Assembly: GCA_022447855.1 (NCBI GenBank)
Contig: JAKUTX010000001.1
Location: 124,001 to 188,000 of the forward strand
Length of the DNA: 64,000 nt
Source: UBA6927 sp022447855
GTDB lineage: Bacteria > Chloroflexota > Dehalococcoidia > Lucifugimonadales > UBA6927
Reading direction: 5' to 3'
Part shown: positions 8,956 through 18,861 of the stretch, in pieces
How positions within the stretch are numbered: position 1 is the stretch's first letter
Layout: each line of letters begins with the position of its first letter
Notes under the pieces: model-generated
The model's input: the letters and a program-made list of their open reading frames with translations, nothing else
Told to the model about the DNA's origin: nothing
Databases searched by the model: none
Position numbers and translations under genes: made by a program

Positions 8956-10455
8956 TCATAATTTTTGTGCTCTCTCAGTCATAAATATTGTAAAAACCAT
9001 TCCTATTAGACACAAAATAGATGCAACTAAGAAAAATTCCTGGAACAATTGCAATCCGGATAATGTAATACCTTCGATGATTCTATTTTGCGACTCAGCA
9101 AATGTTTCATGACTCATCGGAGAAAAATTTATTTTGTATGTTAATTCTGAATAGCGAGACATTCCCCATGCAGTAATACTTGCAAGCCCTAGTGTCATTC
9201 CCATAATCCTAGCTGCGGTAATAGTAGCAGCGGCTGTTCCTATTAATTCAATTCTGACTGCACCAATTGCTGCAGAGGATATAGGTGCGATTACCAAACC
9301 GAATCCAAACCCTAACATTAGAAGGTGAAGTGTTGTCTCATAATTTGGATAATCTAATCCCCAATTACTCATTAAATAAAAGGAAAATGAGGTCAATGCA
9401 AGGCCTATGACAATAGGCGTTCTATGGCCATAATATTTCAATATTATCGCTCCAATCACGGCTCCAACAGGAATAGCAACAGTCATACGCATCAGCATCA
9501 ATCCTCCATCTAATGGAGTCATGTTTAGAAGTGTATTTGCCATAAGCGGCAATGTAACCATAGAAATTATCAAAGCCGCACCAATTACTAAATGTGTCAA
9601 ATGAACAACATTAAATACTTTAGAAGAAAACATCTCAGAAGGTAATAATGAATTTCTAAATCTGCTAATTCTCAATGAAAACAATAATAATGATATTAAG
9701 CACGCAATTAACAAGTAAAACATTATCGAATCTAAATTAGAAATCCTTGAAAGTGCCAATGTTAGAGTAGATAAAAATATAATTAATAAACCACCACCTA
9801 TAAAATCAATGGGTGCAGTTCTACGAATATTATCTTGAATAAAAAAATACACCCCTAAAATAACCACGAAACCTAAAGGAATATTAATCCAAAATGCCCA
9901 TTCCCAATCTAAAACCTTAATTATTAAACCACCCCATAAAGGTCCTATAACTGCTCCTGCTTCAGCACAAGCACCTAGAATCCCTAAAGGTATTGCCCTG
10001 TTATTATTAGGAAACAGATCCCCGACAATAGCAATTGAAATTGGAATCAAAGCCCCTGCACCTACAGCTTGAAAAATCCGAGCTGCTACCAATAAATAAA
10101 ATGATTGAGACAAAGCAACTAGCGCAGACCCTATTAAAAAAACTATGATACAAAAAATGTACATGTTCCGGTGCCCTAAAATATCAGAAATGCTACCAAT
10201 TAGGGGCATAGCAGCAATATAGCCAAGCAAATATCCTGTAATGGTCCATGATGCTCTGTCCAACTCATATGTAGTGAATTTAAAATCCCTAATAATCTCA
10301 GGAAGAATAGTTACAACTACTGTTTGGTCATCGGCTGCGATAAAAATCCCAAAAAATACAGGAATTAACAATAAATAAGGATAAATCCTAGAGTCAGAAG
10401 AAATTCCTAAAACAGATCTCGTATATGCAAAATTCTGCAAATCTACACCCTGCAA
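8956..10455 (-). CDS. 14-helix MFS transporter (DHA2/EmrB-QacA type), P55-like
   Basis: A 499-residue transporter with about 14 hydrophobic segments. It has DHA2 motif D1 (DDQTVVVTILPE), motif A (GSISDILGHRN) and a motif C-like GACAEAGAVIGP. Such proteins are proton-coupled exporters of drugs or lipids. The frame opens with TTG at 10455, directly after the stop codon of the upstream lipoprotein gene, so the two are translationally coupled. No clear SD is visible and the true start could be slightly further in. Pairing with an LppX/LprAFG-like lipoprotein recalls mycobacterial lprG-Rv1410c (P55). The substrate is unknown. Confidence 0.85.
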   Translation of the reverse strand: MQGVDLQNFAYTRSVLGISSDSRIYPYLLLIPVFFGIFIAADDQTVVVTILPEIIRDFKFTTYELDRASWTITGYLLGYIAAMPLIGSISDILGHRNMYIFCIIVFLIGSALVALSQSFYLLVAARIFQAVGAGALIPISIAIVGDLFPNNNRAIPLGILGACAEAGAVIGPLWGGLIIKVLDWEWAFWINIPLGFVVILGVYFFIQDNIRRTAPIDFIGGGLLIIFLSTLTLALSRISNLDSIMFYLLIACLISLLLFSLRISRFRNSLLPSEMFSSKVFNVVHLTHLVIGAALIISMVTLPLMANTLLNMTPLDGGLMLMRMTVAIPVGAVIGAIILKYYGHRTPIVIGLALTSFSFYLMSNWGLDYPNYETTLHLLMLGFGFGLVIAPISSAAIGAVRIELIGTAAATITAARIMGMTLGLASITAWGMSRYSELTYKINFSPMSHETFAESQNRIIEGITLSGLQLFQEFFLVASILCLIGMVFTIFMTERAQKL

Positions 10456-11184
10456 CTATGGCACGTTTATTACTAATGGTTCATTAAAGTTAGAAAATTT
10501 TACTTCTCTAACAATATCCACATTATCTTGATCACCTATAGGTCCGAGTAATCTTACTTGATTAATTTGAAAAAGATTTGAATCGATTTGCAGTTCAATT
10601 TTAGTCGACTTACCTAATAAGGCCTTAATACCAAATATTGGAGAAACAAAACTAGTTTCTATTTCACCTAAGACAATGTACTCTTCTTTTTCTATATCAT
10701 TATCTAGAATTTCAAATTCCTGTAAATTTTTGATTATCTCTCCAACAGAATATATTGGATCCATCTCATCAAAAGGATTCATTTCAGGAGGCATTAATTC
10801 CCATTCATTTTCCCGAAATGGATTTAACATAAAAACTTTATTATCAAAAATCTTAAATCCAGACTTTATATAAAAACCATTAGACATCTCACCATCAAAA
10901 ACAATGGAAACCGAATCAGGATGGACAAACTCTCCCTCTGCATCAGTTAAAAAAATGCCATCCATGATCTCTGTATATCCATTAGAGTGTGATAATTTAA
11001 ATTTTACAGTTTCAGTCTTTGACATTACTTCATAAGAACGATTTAAGATTTCTTCAACAGTGACCTGAGGCTCTACAATTGGAGTTGGAGTAATAAAAGA
11101 ATTTTCACCTATAGAACAAGCAAGTAAAGATGCGATCGGCAAAAATAAAAACCATTTTATAAATTGAGTTTTTTTAATATTCAT
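10456..11184 (-). CDS. LppX/LprAFG-like lipoprotein
   Basis: A 242-residue exported lipoprotein with signal peptide MNIKKTQFIK..., a hydrophobic core, and a lipobox ending at Cys23 (SLLAC). The mature part starts with a Thr/Pro linker. It then follows the pattern of LppX/LprAFG proteins: a helix of the type EEILNRSYEVMSK, then TVKFKLSHSNGY and several antiparallel strands (IFLTDAEGEF, NKVFMLNP, IELQIDSNLFQINQVRL). That family forms a cup that carries acyl lipids. The family call is from pattern, not from a search. It lies between two MFS genes (7-nt gap above, no gap below), which suggests it hands a lipid to the transporter. Confidence 0.6.
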   Translation of the reverse strand: MNIKKTQFIKWFLFLPIASLLACSIGENSFITPTPIVEPQVTVEEILNRSYEVMSKTETVKFKLSHSNGYTEIMDGIFLTDAEGEFVHPDSVSIVFDGEMSNGFYIKSGFKIFDNKVFMLNPFRENEWELMPPEMNPFDEMDPIYSVGEIIKNLQEFEILDNDIEKEEYIVLGEIETSFVSPIFGIKALLGKSTKIELQIDSNLFQINQVRLLGPIGDQDNVDIVREVKFSNFNEPLVINVP

Positions 11185-11191
11185 TTTATTT

Positions 11192-12484
11192 TCATGTAGA
11201 TTTCTGTTTCGGAGGCTTGGCTAAAATTGCTAAGAACATAGCAATTAAAGATGCGACTGCAAACATGTAAAATGCCAGTTGATAACTCCCAGTACTGTCA
11301 TAAACTAATCCAGCCAGAATTGGACCTGAAATTATCCCAATCATTTGTACACTACTACGAAAACCTTGTATTGTCGCATAAGATTTTCTACCGAAATAAT
11401 CCGCTATTAAAGATTGAGGTATTACCGCAATACCTCCTTGTGCAACAGCATAAGCAAACAATGCGGGAATTACAGAAGCAATACTAGTTGCAGTAGACAT
11501 CAAAAGCATCACACCCGACATCATGCCCAAAGAAATAACCATGACATAACGTCTATTGAAATAATCCCCTAAAACGCTCAGGCCGAATCGTCCTGGAATA
11601 CTCATTAAACCAACAGACCCTGCCAATGCTGCAGCTCCAACAGGGGTCATTCCTAATCCAATAAAATATGCTATGAGGTGTAATCCAATTCCACCAGACA
11701 CCAAAGATCTAACACCAATTGACGCAGCCAAATACCAAAAACTTGATGTACGTAATGCTTGAGATGCAGAAAATTCTCTAGTCTGGGACATATTTTCCCC
11801 ATCATCTTCTAAGTTTGTTTCTGATTTTTCTACTCCGTCGGGCAAATAACCATATGGCTCTGGTTTATGTCTCATCAAAGCAGCAATTGGTAACCCTAAC
11901 AATAAAACACCAATTCCAATCACAACGGATGCATTTCTCCACCCAAATGAATCAATTAACCAACCAATTCCAGGCACAAGCAATCCACCTACACCTACAC
12001 CAGCCCACATTATCCCAAAAGCCATTCCTCTTTTCAGTTTAAACCAATTTGCAACAGCAGTAGCACATGGCATTCCAACACCCATACTGCTACCTAAAGT
12101 AATAACACCCACATAAACAAAGAAGACTGCAAGTAAAGTATCAACCCTACTAAGTATGATCCAACCAACGCTCATTAAAGGAATACCAATTAACATCATT
12201 TTTCTTGGGCCAACCCTGTCCACTAACCAACCTTCAACAGGACCAATCACTCCTTGTTCTAAGCGCGCAAAGGAGAATATTGCAGATGTGACAGTTCTAT
12301 TACTACCAAATTCATCTTCTAATGGAATAATAAAATTCCCAAAACCATGGAAATTTATTCCAGACTGAATAGCCATTGCAATTGACCCTCCAATTGCAAT
12401 CCACCACCCAAAAAAGACTTTCTTGGGGGCAGGAAATTTTTTAGAAGATTTAAATATATTTTCCGTAAATAATCGAATATTCAT
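11192..12484 (-). CDS. 12-helix MFS transporter (OFA/monocarboxylate-like)
   Basis: A 430-residue MFS protein with 12 likely transmembrane helices. It starts with a cytoplasmic FFGWWIAIGGS entry, has motif A as GWLVDRVGPRKMM, the Gly-rich WAGVGVGGLLVPG in helix 5, and a central loop of about 30 residues rich in Asp/Glu before the second half. The second motif A-like loop is DYFNRRYVM. It resembles the oxalate/formate or monocarboxylate branch, but the substrate cannot be read from sequence. It is the first gene of a three-gene minus-strand cluster with the lipoprotein and the DHA2 pump. Confidence 0.85.
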   Translation of the reverse strand: MNIRLFTENIFKSSKKFPAPKKVFFGWWIAIGGSIAMAIQSGINFHGFGNFIIPLEDEFGSNRTVTSAIFSFARLEQGVIGPVEGWLVDRVGPRKMMLIGIPLMSVGWIILSRVDTLLAVFFVYVGVITLGSSMGVGMPCATAVANWFKLKRGMAFGIMWAGVGVGGLLVPGIGWLIDSFGWRNASVVIGIGVLLLGLPIAALMRHKPEPYGYLPDGVEKSETNLEDDGENMSQTREFSASQALRTSSFWYLAASIGVRSLVSGGIGLHLIAYFIGLGMTPVGAAALAGSVGLMSIPGRFGLSVLGDYFNRRYVMVISLGMMSGVMLLMSTATSIASVIPALFAYAVAQGGIAVIPQSLIADYFGRKSYATIQGFRSSVQMIGIISGPILAGLVYDSTGSYQLAFYMFAVASLIAMFLAILAKPPKQKST

Positions 12485-12538
12485 AAAATGATTGTAGCAT
12501 TACTAGACCCAATCTATTTTAGTTCAACTTTCTATGAA

Positions 12539-13744
12539 TTAAGTTTTAGGATCAGGTGATATCAAACTTATAGCACCTGATTCTAAACGCAGATGTTGAA
12601 TCCCCTGAAGAAAGTCCTTAGGTACGATCTCAATTTCTGCAGTAGTCACAATACACTGAGTATATTCAGAAATTTTTTCAAAGATTAATCTTCTCTTAAT
12701 CCCATCTAATTCAGAAAGCATATCATCCAACAACAAAACAGGAGAAGTGCCTCGTATTTGTGAAAGGTACATTGCTTCAGCCATTTTTAATGCTAGAATC
12801 ATGCTCCTAACTTGACCTCTAGAAGAATATTTGCCTGCGTCCACATTGTTTAACAACACATGAATATCATCACGATGAGGACCAATTGATGTCACTGTTT
12901 GAAAAATATCTGCTTCATGCTTATTTTTCAATGCTTTCAACACTTCAATATCATATCCATCAATTTGATTGTCATCGTTTAACGATATAGGGACAGTACA
13001 ACGATAATTAAGAAACAAACTACTATCTTCTTCAATAGACAATTCTGAATATATTGTATTAGCTATTGTTGAAAGATCAGAAATTACCTCCTGCCTCTTT
13101 TGAATAATATAACCCGCATAAGTAGAAAGATTATTATCCCAAAAATCCAATTCAGCAACTCTGTCTTTGTCGAATTTGATTGTTTTAAGCAATGCATTCC
13201 TATTCCGCACAATATTCTGGTACTTTTGCAAAGAGGTTAAATATTGTGAATCAATCCGAGCAATTAATACATCAATATATTTTCTTCGAACAGAAGGACT
13301 ACCGAAAACCAAATCTAAATCATCAGCGGTAAATAATACTGCATTTAAGTGACCAACTAATTGGGTCGGAGATTTTTGGACATCATTGATTTTAATATTC
13401 TTCTTAATAGAACTGGCAGAGGAATCTTGTGAATCTAAATTTTTCCGAGTATTTGTTCGGCATTGTAGATCAAGTTGTAAGTGTTCAAAAATATTTTCTG
13501 AATTAATATCTATTGCAACCTGAACATGGGATAATTCCTCAAAAAGATCCCAATTAACCAATTCGTCCTCATGTTTTGCTCTAGGAGATTTTGCAATTGC
13601 CATCATATAAATGGCTTCTAATAAATTTGACTTGCCCTGGCCGTTAGAACCTTCAATTAGAACAATACCGATGGGTAAATCCAGCTCTAAAGTTGAATAA
13701 TTCCGAAAATTCCTCAAAGTTAAATGTTCAATATGGATTTTCAA
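12539..13744 (-). CDS. recF: DNA repair protein RecF
   Basis: A 401-residue SMC-like ATPase that helps load RecA at gaps. It has an N-terminal LTLRNFRNY typical of RecF, Walker A GSNGQGKSN near residues 33-41, a signature near SSRGQVRSM (about 309-317) and Walker B LLLDDMLSELD. It starts with TTG at 13744. GGAGAGG abuts this codon, so the SD spacing is short, but the conserved N-terminus fits this start. It is separate from dnaN (54 kb) but shares its strand with ligA and gyrB. Confidence 0.95.
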   Translation of the reverse strand: MKIHIEHLTLRNFRNYSTLELDLPIGIVLIEGSNGQGKSNLLEAIYMMAIAKSPRAKHEDELVNWDLFEELSHVQVAIDINSENIFEHLQLDLQCRTNTRKNLDSQDSSASSIKKNIKINDVQKSPTQLVGHLNAVLFTADDLDLVFGSPSVRRKYIDVLIARIDSQYLTSLQKYQNIVRNRNALLKTIKFDKDRVAELDFWDNNLSTYAGYIIQKRQEVISDLSTIANTIYSELSIEEDSSLFLNYRCTVPISLNDDNQIDGYDIEVLKALKNKHEADIFQTVTSIGPHRDDIHVLLNNVDAGKYSSRGQVRSMILALKMAEAMYLSQIRGTSPVLLLDDMLSELDGIKRRLIFEKISEYTQCIVTTAEIEIVPKDFLQGIQHLRLESGAISLISPDPKT

Positions 13745-13821
13745 CCTCTCCGGTCAAACTTGAATATCGAAAATTGTAACACATACATTTAATGAATTTT
13801 GTTACCTACAAAACTATTCCA

Positions 13822-15825
13822 TCACAAAATCATACTTTCGAATTCTTCTTCAGAAATTACAGGAATCATTTGAACACGGGCATCTGACAACTTAGACCCT
13901 CCTCCCTCTCCAGCAATTAAAAAATCGACACTTTGAGAGATTGAATTACTAACAGTTCCTCCATACAATCTAATCTGATCCTGAATCTGACTCCTACTGG
14001 AATTGATTAATTTTCCGGTAACCACAAATCTTAATCCGGCAAGAGGCAAATGTTCAGATTTTTCTATATTAATTCCTTCAAGATTCACTCCAGCCATTCT
14101 AAGTTTCTCAATCATATTTTTATTCTCAGGATTTTCAAAAAATACGACAATCTGACTGGCTATTTTAGGACCAATTGAGTGGATATCCTTCAAATCGTCT
14201 TCCGATGCACTCATAAGATCAAAAATACTGTTAAATTTTTTCATTAATACATCTGCTGCTTCAATTCCTACATGACGTATTCCCAATCCTACCAATAATT
14301 TCGAAACAGGATTGGTTTTACTAATCTCAATAGAATTAAAAAAGTTTTCTACACTTTTTTGACCCATACCTTCCATATCTAACAACGCTTGAGAATCCAA
14401 AAAGTACAAATCTGCCAAATCTGTAATCATTTTTTCCTCAATCAATTTTTCACCCCATTTAGTTCCAAAACCATCAATGTCCATAGCCTGCCTACTTACA
14501 AAATGCTCAACAAGCCTTTTTAATTGAGCTTCACAAGATGCATTAATACAATAAACATTAACTTCAGATTCAAATTCTTTCAATTCTTGATCACATTCAG
14601 GACAATTTTCAGGCATCTTCCAAAGAATTTCCTCACCATTCCTTCTTTCTTTTAAAGAACTAACTATTTGAGGAATTACTTCTCCAGCACGTTCAACAAC
14701 AACAAAATCACCAATCATTAACTCTTTACTTGAAACAAAATCAGCATTATGCAAAGTCGCTCTTTCAACAATAACTCCATTAATATTTACTGGTTCCAGT
14801 ACAGCATAAGGATTAATACTTCCAGTACGACCAACATTCACCCTAATGTCAATCAACCTTGTCACTTCCTGTACTGATGGAAACTTAAATGCAATTGCCC
14901 ATCTTGGCTCTCTAGAAACATTACCTAAAATATTTTGATAATCAAAATTATTAACCTTAAAAACTATTCCGTCACAAGCAACATCCATTGAATCCAATTC
15001 ATTGAGCTTTTGGTTATAAAACTCAAGTGCTTCATCTATACTGGTAAGCAATCTACTCATAGGATTAACTTTAAACCCTAAATCTGAAAGCATTCGAAGT
15101 GTTTCCCAATGAGTATTGGGGAAAATTTCAAATGGATAACCAATGCCATAAATAAAAATATCCAATGAACGAGATGCTGTAATAGCAGGATCTAATTGAC
15201 GTAAAGATCCTGCAGCTGTGTTCCTAGCATTTGCATATTCTGCCTCACCACGAGATGCTCTTTCTTGATTCAATGTAATAAGTTTAGACTTCGGGAAAAA
15301 AACTTCTCCTCGAACTTCAAATCTATCTAAAATCTGGTTACCTAAAAGTCTTAATGGTAGACTTCTAACAGTTCTTAAATTAGCTGTTACATCTTCTCCA
15401 AAACTACCATCACCTCTTGTTCCACCTTGAACAAATCTACCATTTTCATAAGTTAAGGCTACAGCCAAACCATCAAATTTCAATTCGCCAACAATATCAA
15501 CATTGTCTACGTCTAATAATTTACATATCCTGACGTACCAGCTGATAAATTCCTGATCGTCAAATGCATTTCCAAGACTGAGCATCGGGGTGGGATGTTC
15601 TATCTGATCAAATTTTCCTTGATGTGCAACCCCTACTCTTTGTGTTGGAGAATCATAAGTAATTAGATCAGGAAAAATGCTTTCCAGTTCTTGTAACTCT
15701 CGAAACAACCTATCATATTCAAAATCAGGAATGCGCGGATCGTCAAGAACATAATAATTGTAATTATGTTTGATTAATTCAGTCTTTAAATCATTAAGAC
15801 GATTATATTTTTCCTCATCCAGCAT
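13822..15825 (-). CDS. ligA: NAD-dependent DNA ligase LigA
   Basis: A 667-residue ligase with all family domains. These are Ia (YYVLDDPRIPDFEYDRLF), the nucleotidyltransferase with adenylation lysine in ELKFDG, the OB fold, a four-cysteine zinc finger (CPEC with a later CINASC), helix-hairpin-helix repeats, and a C-terminal BRCT domain (VVTGKLINSSRSQIQ). It seals nicks in replication and repair. The ATG at 15825 agrees with the family's N-terminus, but no SD precedes it. A TATAAT box ends 6 nt before the ATG, so the mRNA is probably leaderless. Confidence 0.96.
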   Translation of the reverse strand: MLDEEKYNRLNDLKTELIKHNYNYYVLDDPRIPDFEYDRLFRELQELESIFPDLITYDSPTQRVGVAHQGKFDQIEHPTPMLSLGNAFDDQEFISWYVRICKLLDVDNVDIVGELKFDGLAVALTYENGRFVQGGTRGDGSFGEDVTANLRTVRSLPLRLLGNQILDRFEVRGEVFFPKSKLITLNQERASRGEAEYANARNTAAGSLRQLDPAITASRSLDIFIYGIGYPFEIFPNTHWETLRMLSDLGFKVNPMSRLLTSIDEALEFYNQKLNELDSMDVACDGIVFKVNNFDYQNILGNVSREPRWAIAFKFPSVQEVTRLIDIRVNVGRTGSINPYAVLEPVNINGVIVERATLHNADFVSSKELMIGDFVVVERAGEVIPQIVSSLKERRNGEEILWKMPENCPECDQELKEFESEVNVYCINASCEAQLKRLVEHFVSRQAMDIDGFGTKWGEKLIEEKMITDLADLYFLDSQALLDMEGMGQKSVENFFNSIEISKTNPVSKLLVGLGIRHVGIEAADVLMKKFNSIFDLMSASEDDLKDIHSIGPKIASQIVVFFENPENKNMIEKLRMAGVNLEGINIEKSEHLPLAGLRFVVTGKLINSSRSQIQDQIRLYGGTVSNSISQSVDFLIAGEGGGSKLSDARVQMIPVISEEEFESMIL

Positions 15826-15831
15826 GTGGAC

Positions 15832-15837
15832 ATTATA
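15832..15837 (-). promoter_or_regulatory. -10 box of ligA, leaderless start
   Basis: TATAAT on the minus strand is separated from the ligA ATG by only GTCCAC, so transcription should begin at or next to the A of the ATG. The best -35-like hexamer, TTGTAT (15862-15857), is 19 bp away, which is long. Confidence 0.5.
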
Positions 15838-15930
15838 TACACTTCAGACAATATCTATACAATTTATTTCCTAGACTTCTGACCATCCTGAAAGATATAC
15901 TCATACAAATACAAGTTTTTAGAGATTGCA

Positions 15931-16851
15931 GTGTCAGAATTCCAAGACTATCAAAAGTTTATCAACCACCACCCCGCTCTTAAAACAATTGGAAACACTC
16001 CAATTGTGCAATTGGAGATGCCTTTTGATATTGGAGAAGCTCAATTATTTGCCAAATGCGAGAATCTTAATCCTGGCGGATCAATTAAAGATAGACCCGT
16101 AATGACTATGATCATTGATGCAATTCTTTCAGGAAAACTAACAAAATCTAAAACTATCCTTGATGCTACGTCTGGAAATGCAGGGATTTCCTACGCAATG
16201 ATTGGATCAATACTTGGATATGATGTGACTTTAATCATGCCTGAAAATGCAAGTGAAGAAAGAAAAAAACGCATTCTTGCACACGGGGCAAATATTATAT
16301 TTACCGATGCAATGCTTGGATATGACGAAAGTTTACATGAAGTAAAACGGATATATGAAAAGAGTCCGGAACAATACTTCTACTGCGACCAATATAGCAA
16401 CTCAAAAAACCCATATGCACATTATAATTCAACTGGATCAGAACTGATAAAACAGTTGCCAGAAATTACACATTTTGTAGCTGGAATTGGAACTGGTGGA
16501 ACTATTAGCGGGGTAGGGAAAAAATTAAAGGAATATAATCCTAATATTCAAATCATTGGTATAAACCCAACTGAATGGCCTGGAATTGAAGGTCTGAAGC
16601 CACTAGGTGAAGGACATATCATCCCCGAAACTTTTGATGAAGCAATTGTTGATCACTTAATTGACATCGATGTTGAAGAAGCTTTTAAAGTTTCTAAAAT
16701 CCTGTCTAAAAAAGGATTCTTCGTTGGACAATCATCGGGAGCATATGTACTTGGAGCAATCGAAACAGCTAAATCTGTGCGTCGTGGGCAAATAGGCACA
16801 ATATTCAACGATCTAGGTGAAAGATATTTCAGTACAAGTATGTGGGGATAA
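15931..16851 (+). CDS. cysM: Cysteine synthase family protein (CysM-like)
   Basis: A 306-residue PLP fold-type II enzyme that forms cysteine from an activated serine and a sulfur donor. The PLP lysine lies in NPGGSIKDRP. The phosphate- and substrate-binding loops are ATSGNAGISYAMIG and GTGGTISG. The segment MPENASEERKKRILAHGA is closer to CysM than to CysK. The C-terminus is short and ends GERYFSTSMWG. The start is GTG at 15931. It stands alone between the divergent ligA and convergent gyrB. Cystathionine beta-synthase-like activity remains possible. Confidence 0.85.
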   Translation: MSEFQDYQKFINHHPALKTIGNTPIVQLEMPFDIGEAQLFAKCENLNPGGSIKDRPVMTMIIDAILSGKLTKSKTILDATSGNAGISYAMIGSILGYDVTLIMPENASEERKKRILAHGANIIFTDAMLGYDESLHEVKRIYEKSPEQYFYCDQYSNSKNPYAHYNSTGSELIKQLPEITHFVAGIGTGGTISGVGKKLKEYNPNIQIIGINPTEWPGIEGLKPLGEGHIIPETFDEAIVDHLIDIDVEEAFKVSKILSKKGFFVGQSSGAYVLGAIETAKSVRRGQIGTIFNDLGERYFSTSMWG

Positions 16852-16855
16852 AAAT

Positions 16856-18814
16856 TTAGATATCTAAATTTTGAACATCTAATGCATTTGTCTGAATAAA
16901 ATCTCTGCGTGGTGTTACATCATCTCCCATCAAGGTTGAAAACACTCCGTCAGCTTCATTAAAATCTTCAATATCTACTTTTAGAAGAGTTCTTGTATCA
17001 GGATTCATCGTAGTATCCCATAATTGATCAGCTGTCATTTCTCCCAAACCTTTATATCTCTGCATTCCAATTCTTTGTTTGGTTTTCATCCCCTTAATTA
17101 TCTGATCTCTTTCCTTATCTGTATAAGCAAATTGTTCCTTTTTGCCAGTTGTGATCTTGTAGAGAGGCGGCATCGCAATATACAAATGCCCCGAACGAAT
17201 AAGAGTGTCCATATGTCTAAAGAAGAAGGTGAGAAGTAGTGTTCTGATATGTGAACCATCGACATCAGCATCAGTCATAATTATCACCCTATGATAACGC
17301 AATTTTTCTAAATCTAAATCATCTCCTAAGCCAGCACCCAAAGCAGTAATTAACGCACGAATTTCTTGGTGAGCTAGCATCTTGTCATCCCTAGCTTTCT
17401 CAACATTTAATATTTTTCCACGCAATGGAAGAATAGCCTGAGTCCTACGATCTCTTCCCATTTTAGCCGTTCCACCTGCAGACTCTCCCTCAACTAAACA
17501 AATTTCACTTAACTCGGGGTTCTTCTCTGAGCAATCTGCCAATTTTCCTGGCAATCCTCCACCGTCTAATGCATTTTTCCTTATTACCATTTCTCGAGCT
17601 TTCCGTGAAGCTTCACGTGCTCGTTGCGTAATCAGGCATTTCTCTATTATCTTTCGTGCATCAACAGGGTGATCTTCCAAAAACAGCTGCACTGCTTGAG
17701 CAACAACTGAATCAGTTTGATTTCTAATTTCTGGATTACCAAGTTTACTTTTCGTTTGCCCTTCAAATTGAGGTTCGGCCAACTTAACACTAATTACAGC
17801 AGACAAACCTTCTCTGGTATCTTCCCCAGTAAGGTTCGTCTCTCCCTGTTTAATTAACGTCTGTTTTCTAGCATAATCATTCATGACTCGAGTCAATGCA
17901 GATTTAAAGCCAGTTTCGTGAGTGCCTCCATCAATAGTTCCAATACAATTAGCAAAAGAATTCAACGAATCAACCATAGAATCGTTGTACTGCAAAGCTA
18001 CCTCAACGATATTCCCATCAATTTGTCTTTCAGCATAAATAGGCTCGTCATGAATAACGTTCCTCTTCTGATTTAAATTTCTAACAAAACTAGAAATCCC
18101 ACCTTCAAAATAAAAAGTAAATCGATTGTTAGGCCACAAATCCATATGCCAATCACTGGTAAAACATATTTCCAAGCCTCTGTTTAAATATGCCATTTCT
18201 TTGAATCTCTGACGGAGAATATTGAAGTCATAAGTGATTTCTTTAAATATTTCAATATCAGGCATATATGTCTGAGTAGTACCAGTTTTCCTACTAAGAC
18301 CTCTTCCTCTTAAAATCGGTTCGGATTCCATTTCAGAAATGGCCTCGCCTCGAGAAAAATTTTGTGTGTAAAGATGACCATCCCTGAACACTTCTACTTT
18401 GAAATGAGCAGATAAAGCGTTTACTGCAGAAGCACCTACTCCATGAAGTCCTCCAGAAACACTATATGCTTTACTATCAAATTTGCCGCCAGCATGGAGA
18501 GTTGTCATAATTGTTTCTAATGCAGGCTTTCCAGTTTCTGCATGAATATCAACTGGTATTCCACGCCCATTGTCTTGAACTGTTACTGAACCATCATTTG
18601 CAAGATGAATATCCACTCTAGTACCGTGACCAGCCATAAATTCATCGACGCTATTGTCAACAATTTCATAAATCAGATGATGCAAACCACGCTGATCTGT
18701 ACTCCCGATATACATACCAGGCCTTCTACGTACAGCCTCCATTCCTCTTAAGACCTGAATATCACTAGCTGTGTATTCACTGTTGGGCTGCTGAGATACT
18801 GGTTCAACTACCAT
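16856..18814 (-). CDS. gyrB: DNA gyrase subunit B
   Basis: A 652-residue ATPase subunit of gyrase. It has the GHKL ATP site (DNSVDEFMAGHG, DNGRGIPVDIH, GGLHGVGASAVNALS), the QTKSKLG transducer loop (canonical form QTKTKLG) and the TOPRIM domain with EGESAGG and DADVDGSHIRTLLLTFFFR. It ends with the short GyrB tail (QRYKGLGEMTADQLW). The length fits the 640-650 residue GyrB class and lacks the Gram-negative insert. AAAGGAG lies 7 nt before the ATG. The leader carries a 15-bp tandem repeat that may regulate it. gyrA is not in the window. Confidence 0.97.
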   Translation of the reverse strand: MVVEPVSQQPNSEYTASDIQVLRGMEAVRRRPGMYIGSTDQRGLHHLIYEIVDNSVDEFMAGHGTRVDIHLANDGSVTVQDNGRGIPVDIHAETGKPALETIMTTLHAGGKFDSKAYSVSGGLHGVGASAVNALSAHFKVEVFRDGHLYTQNFSRGEAISEMESEPILRGRGLSRKTGTTQTYMPDIEIFKEITYDFNILRQRFKEMAYLNRGLEICFTSDWHMDLWPNNRFTFYFEGGISSFVRNLNQKRNVIHDEPIYAERQIDGNIVEVALQYNDSMVDSLNSFANCIGTIDGGTHETGFKSALTRVMNDYARKQTLIKQGETNLTGEDTREGLSAVISVKLAEPQFEGQTKSKLGNPEIRNQTDSVVAQAVQLFLEDHPVDARKIIEKCLITQRAREASRKAREMVIRKNALDGGGLPGKLADCSEKNPELSEICLVEGESAGGTAKMGRDRRTQAILPLRGKILNVEKARDDKMLAHQEIRALITALGAGLGDDLDLEKLRYHRVIIMTDADVDGSHIRTLLLTFFFRHMDTLIRSGHLYIAMPPLYKITTGKKEQFAYTDKERDQIIKGMKTKQRIGMQRYKGLGEMTADQLWDTTMNPDTRTLLKVDIEDFNEADGVFSTLMGDDVTPRRDFIQTNALDVQNLDI

Positions 18815-18824
18815 GATTCACTCC

Positions 18825-18861
18825 TTTAAAAACTGACATATTTCAATTTAAAAACTGACAT
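18825..18861. repeat. Tandem 15-bp direct repeat in the gyrB leader
   Basis: TTTAAAAACTGACAT occurs at 18825-18839 and again, identical, at 18847-18861, a 22-bp period (two helical turns). The copy next to gyrB touches the SD. It could be a protein-binding pair on one DNA face or a simple local duplication. Confidence 0.6.
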
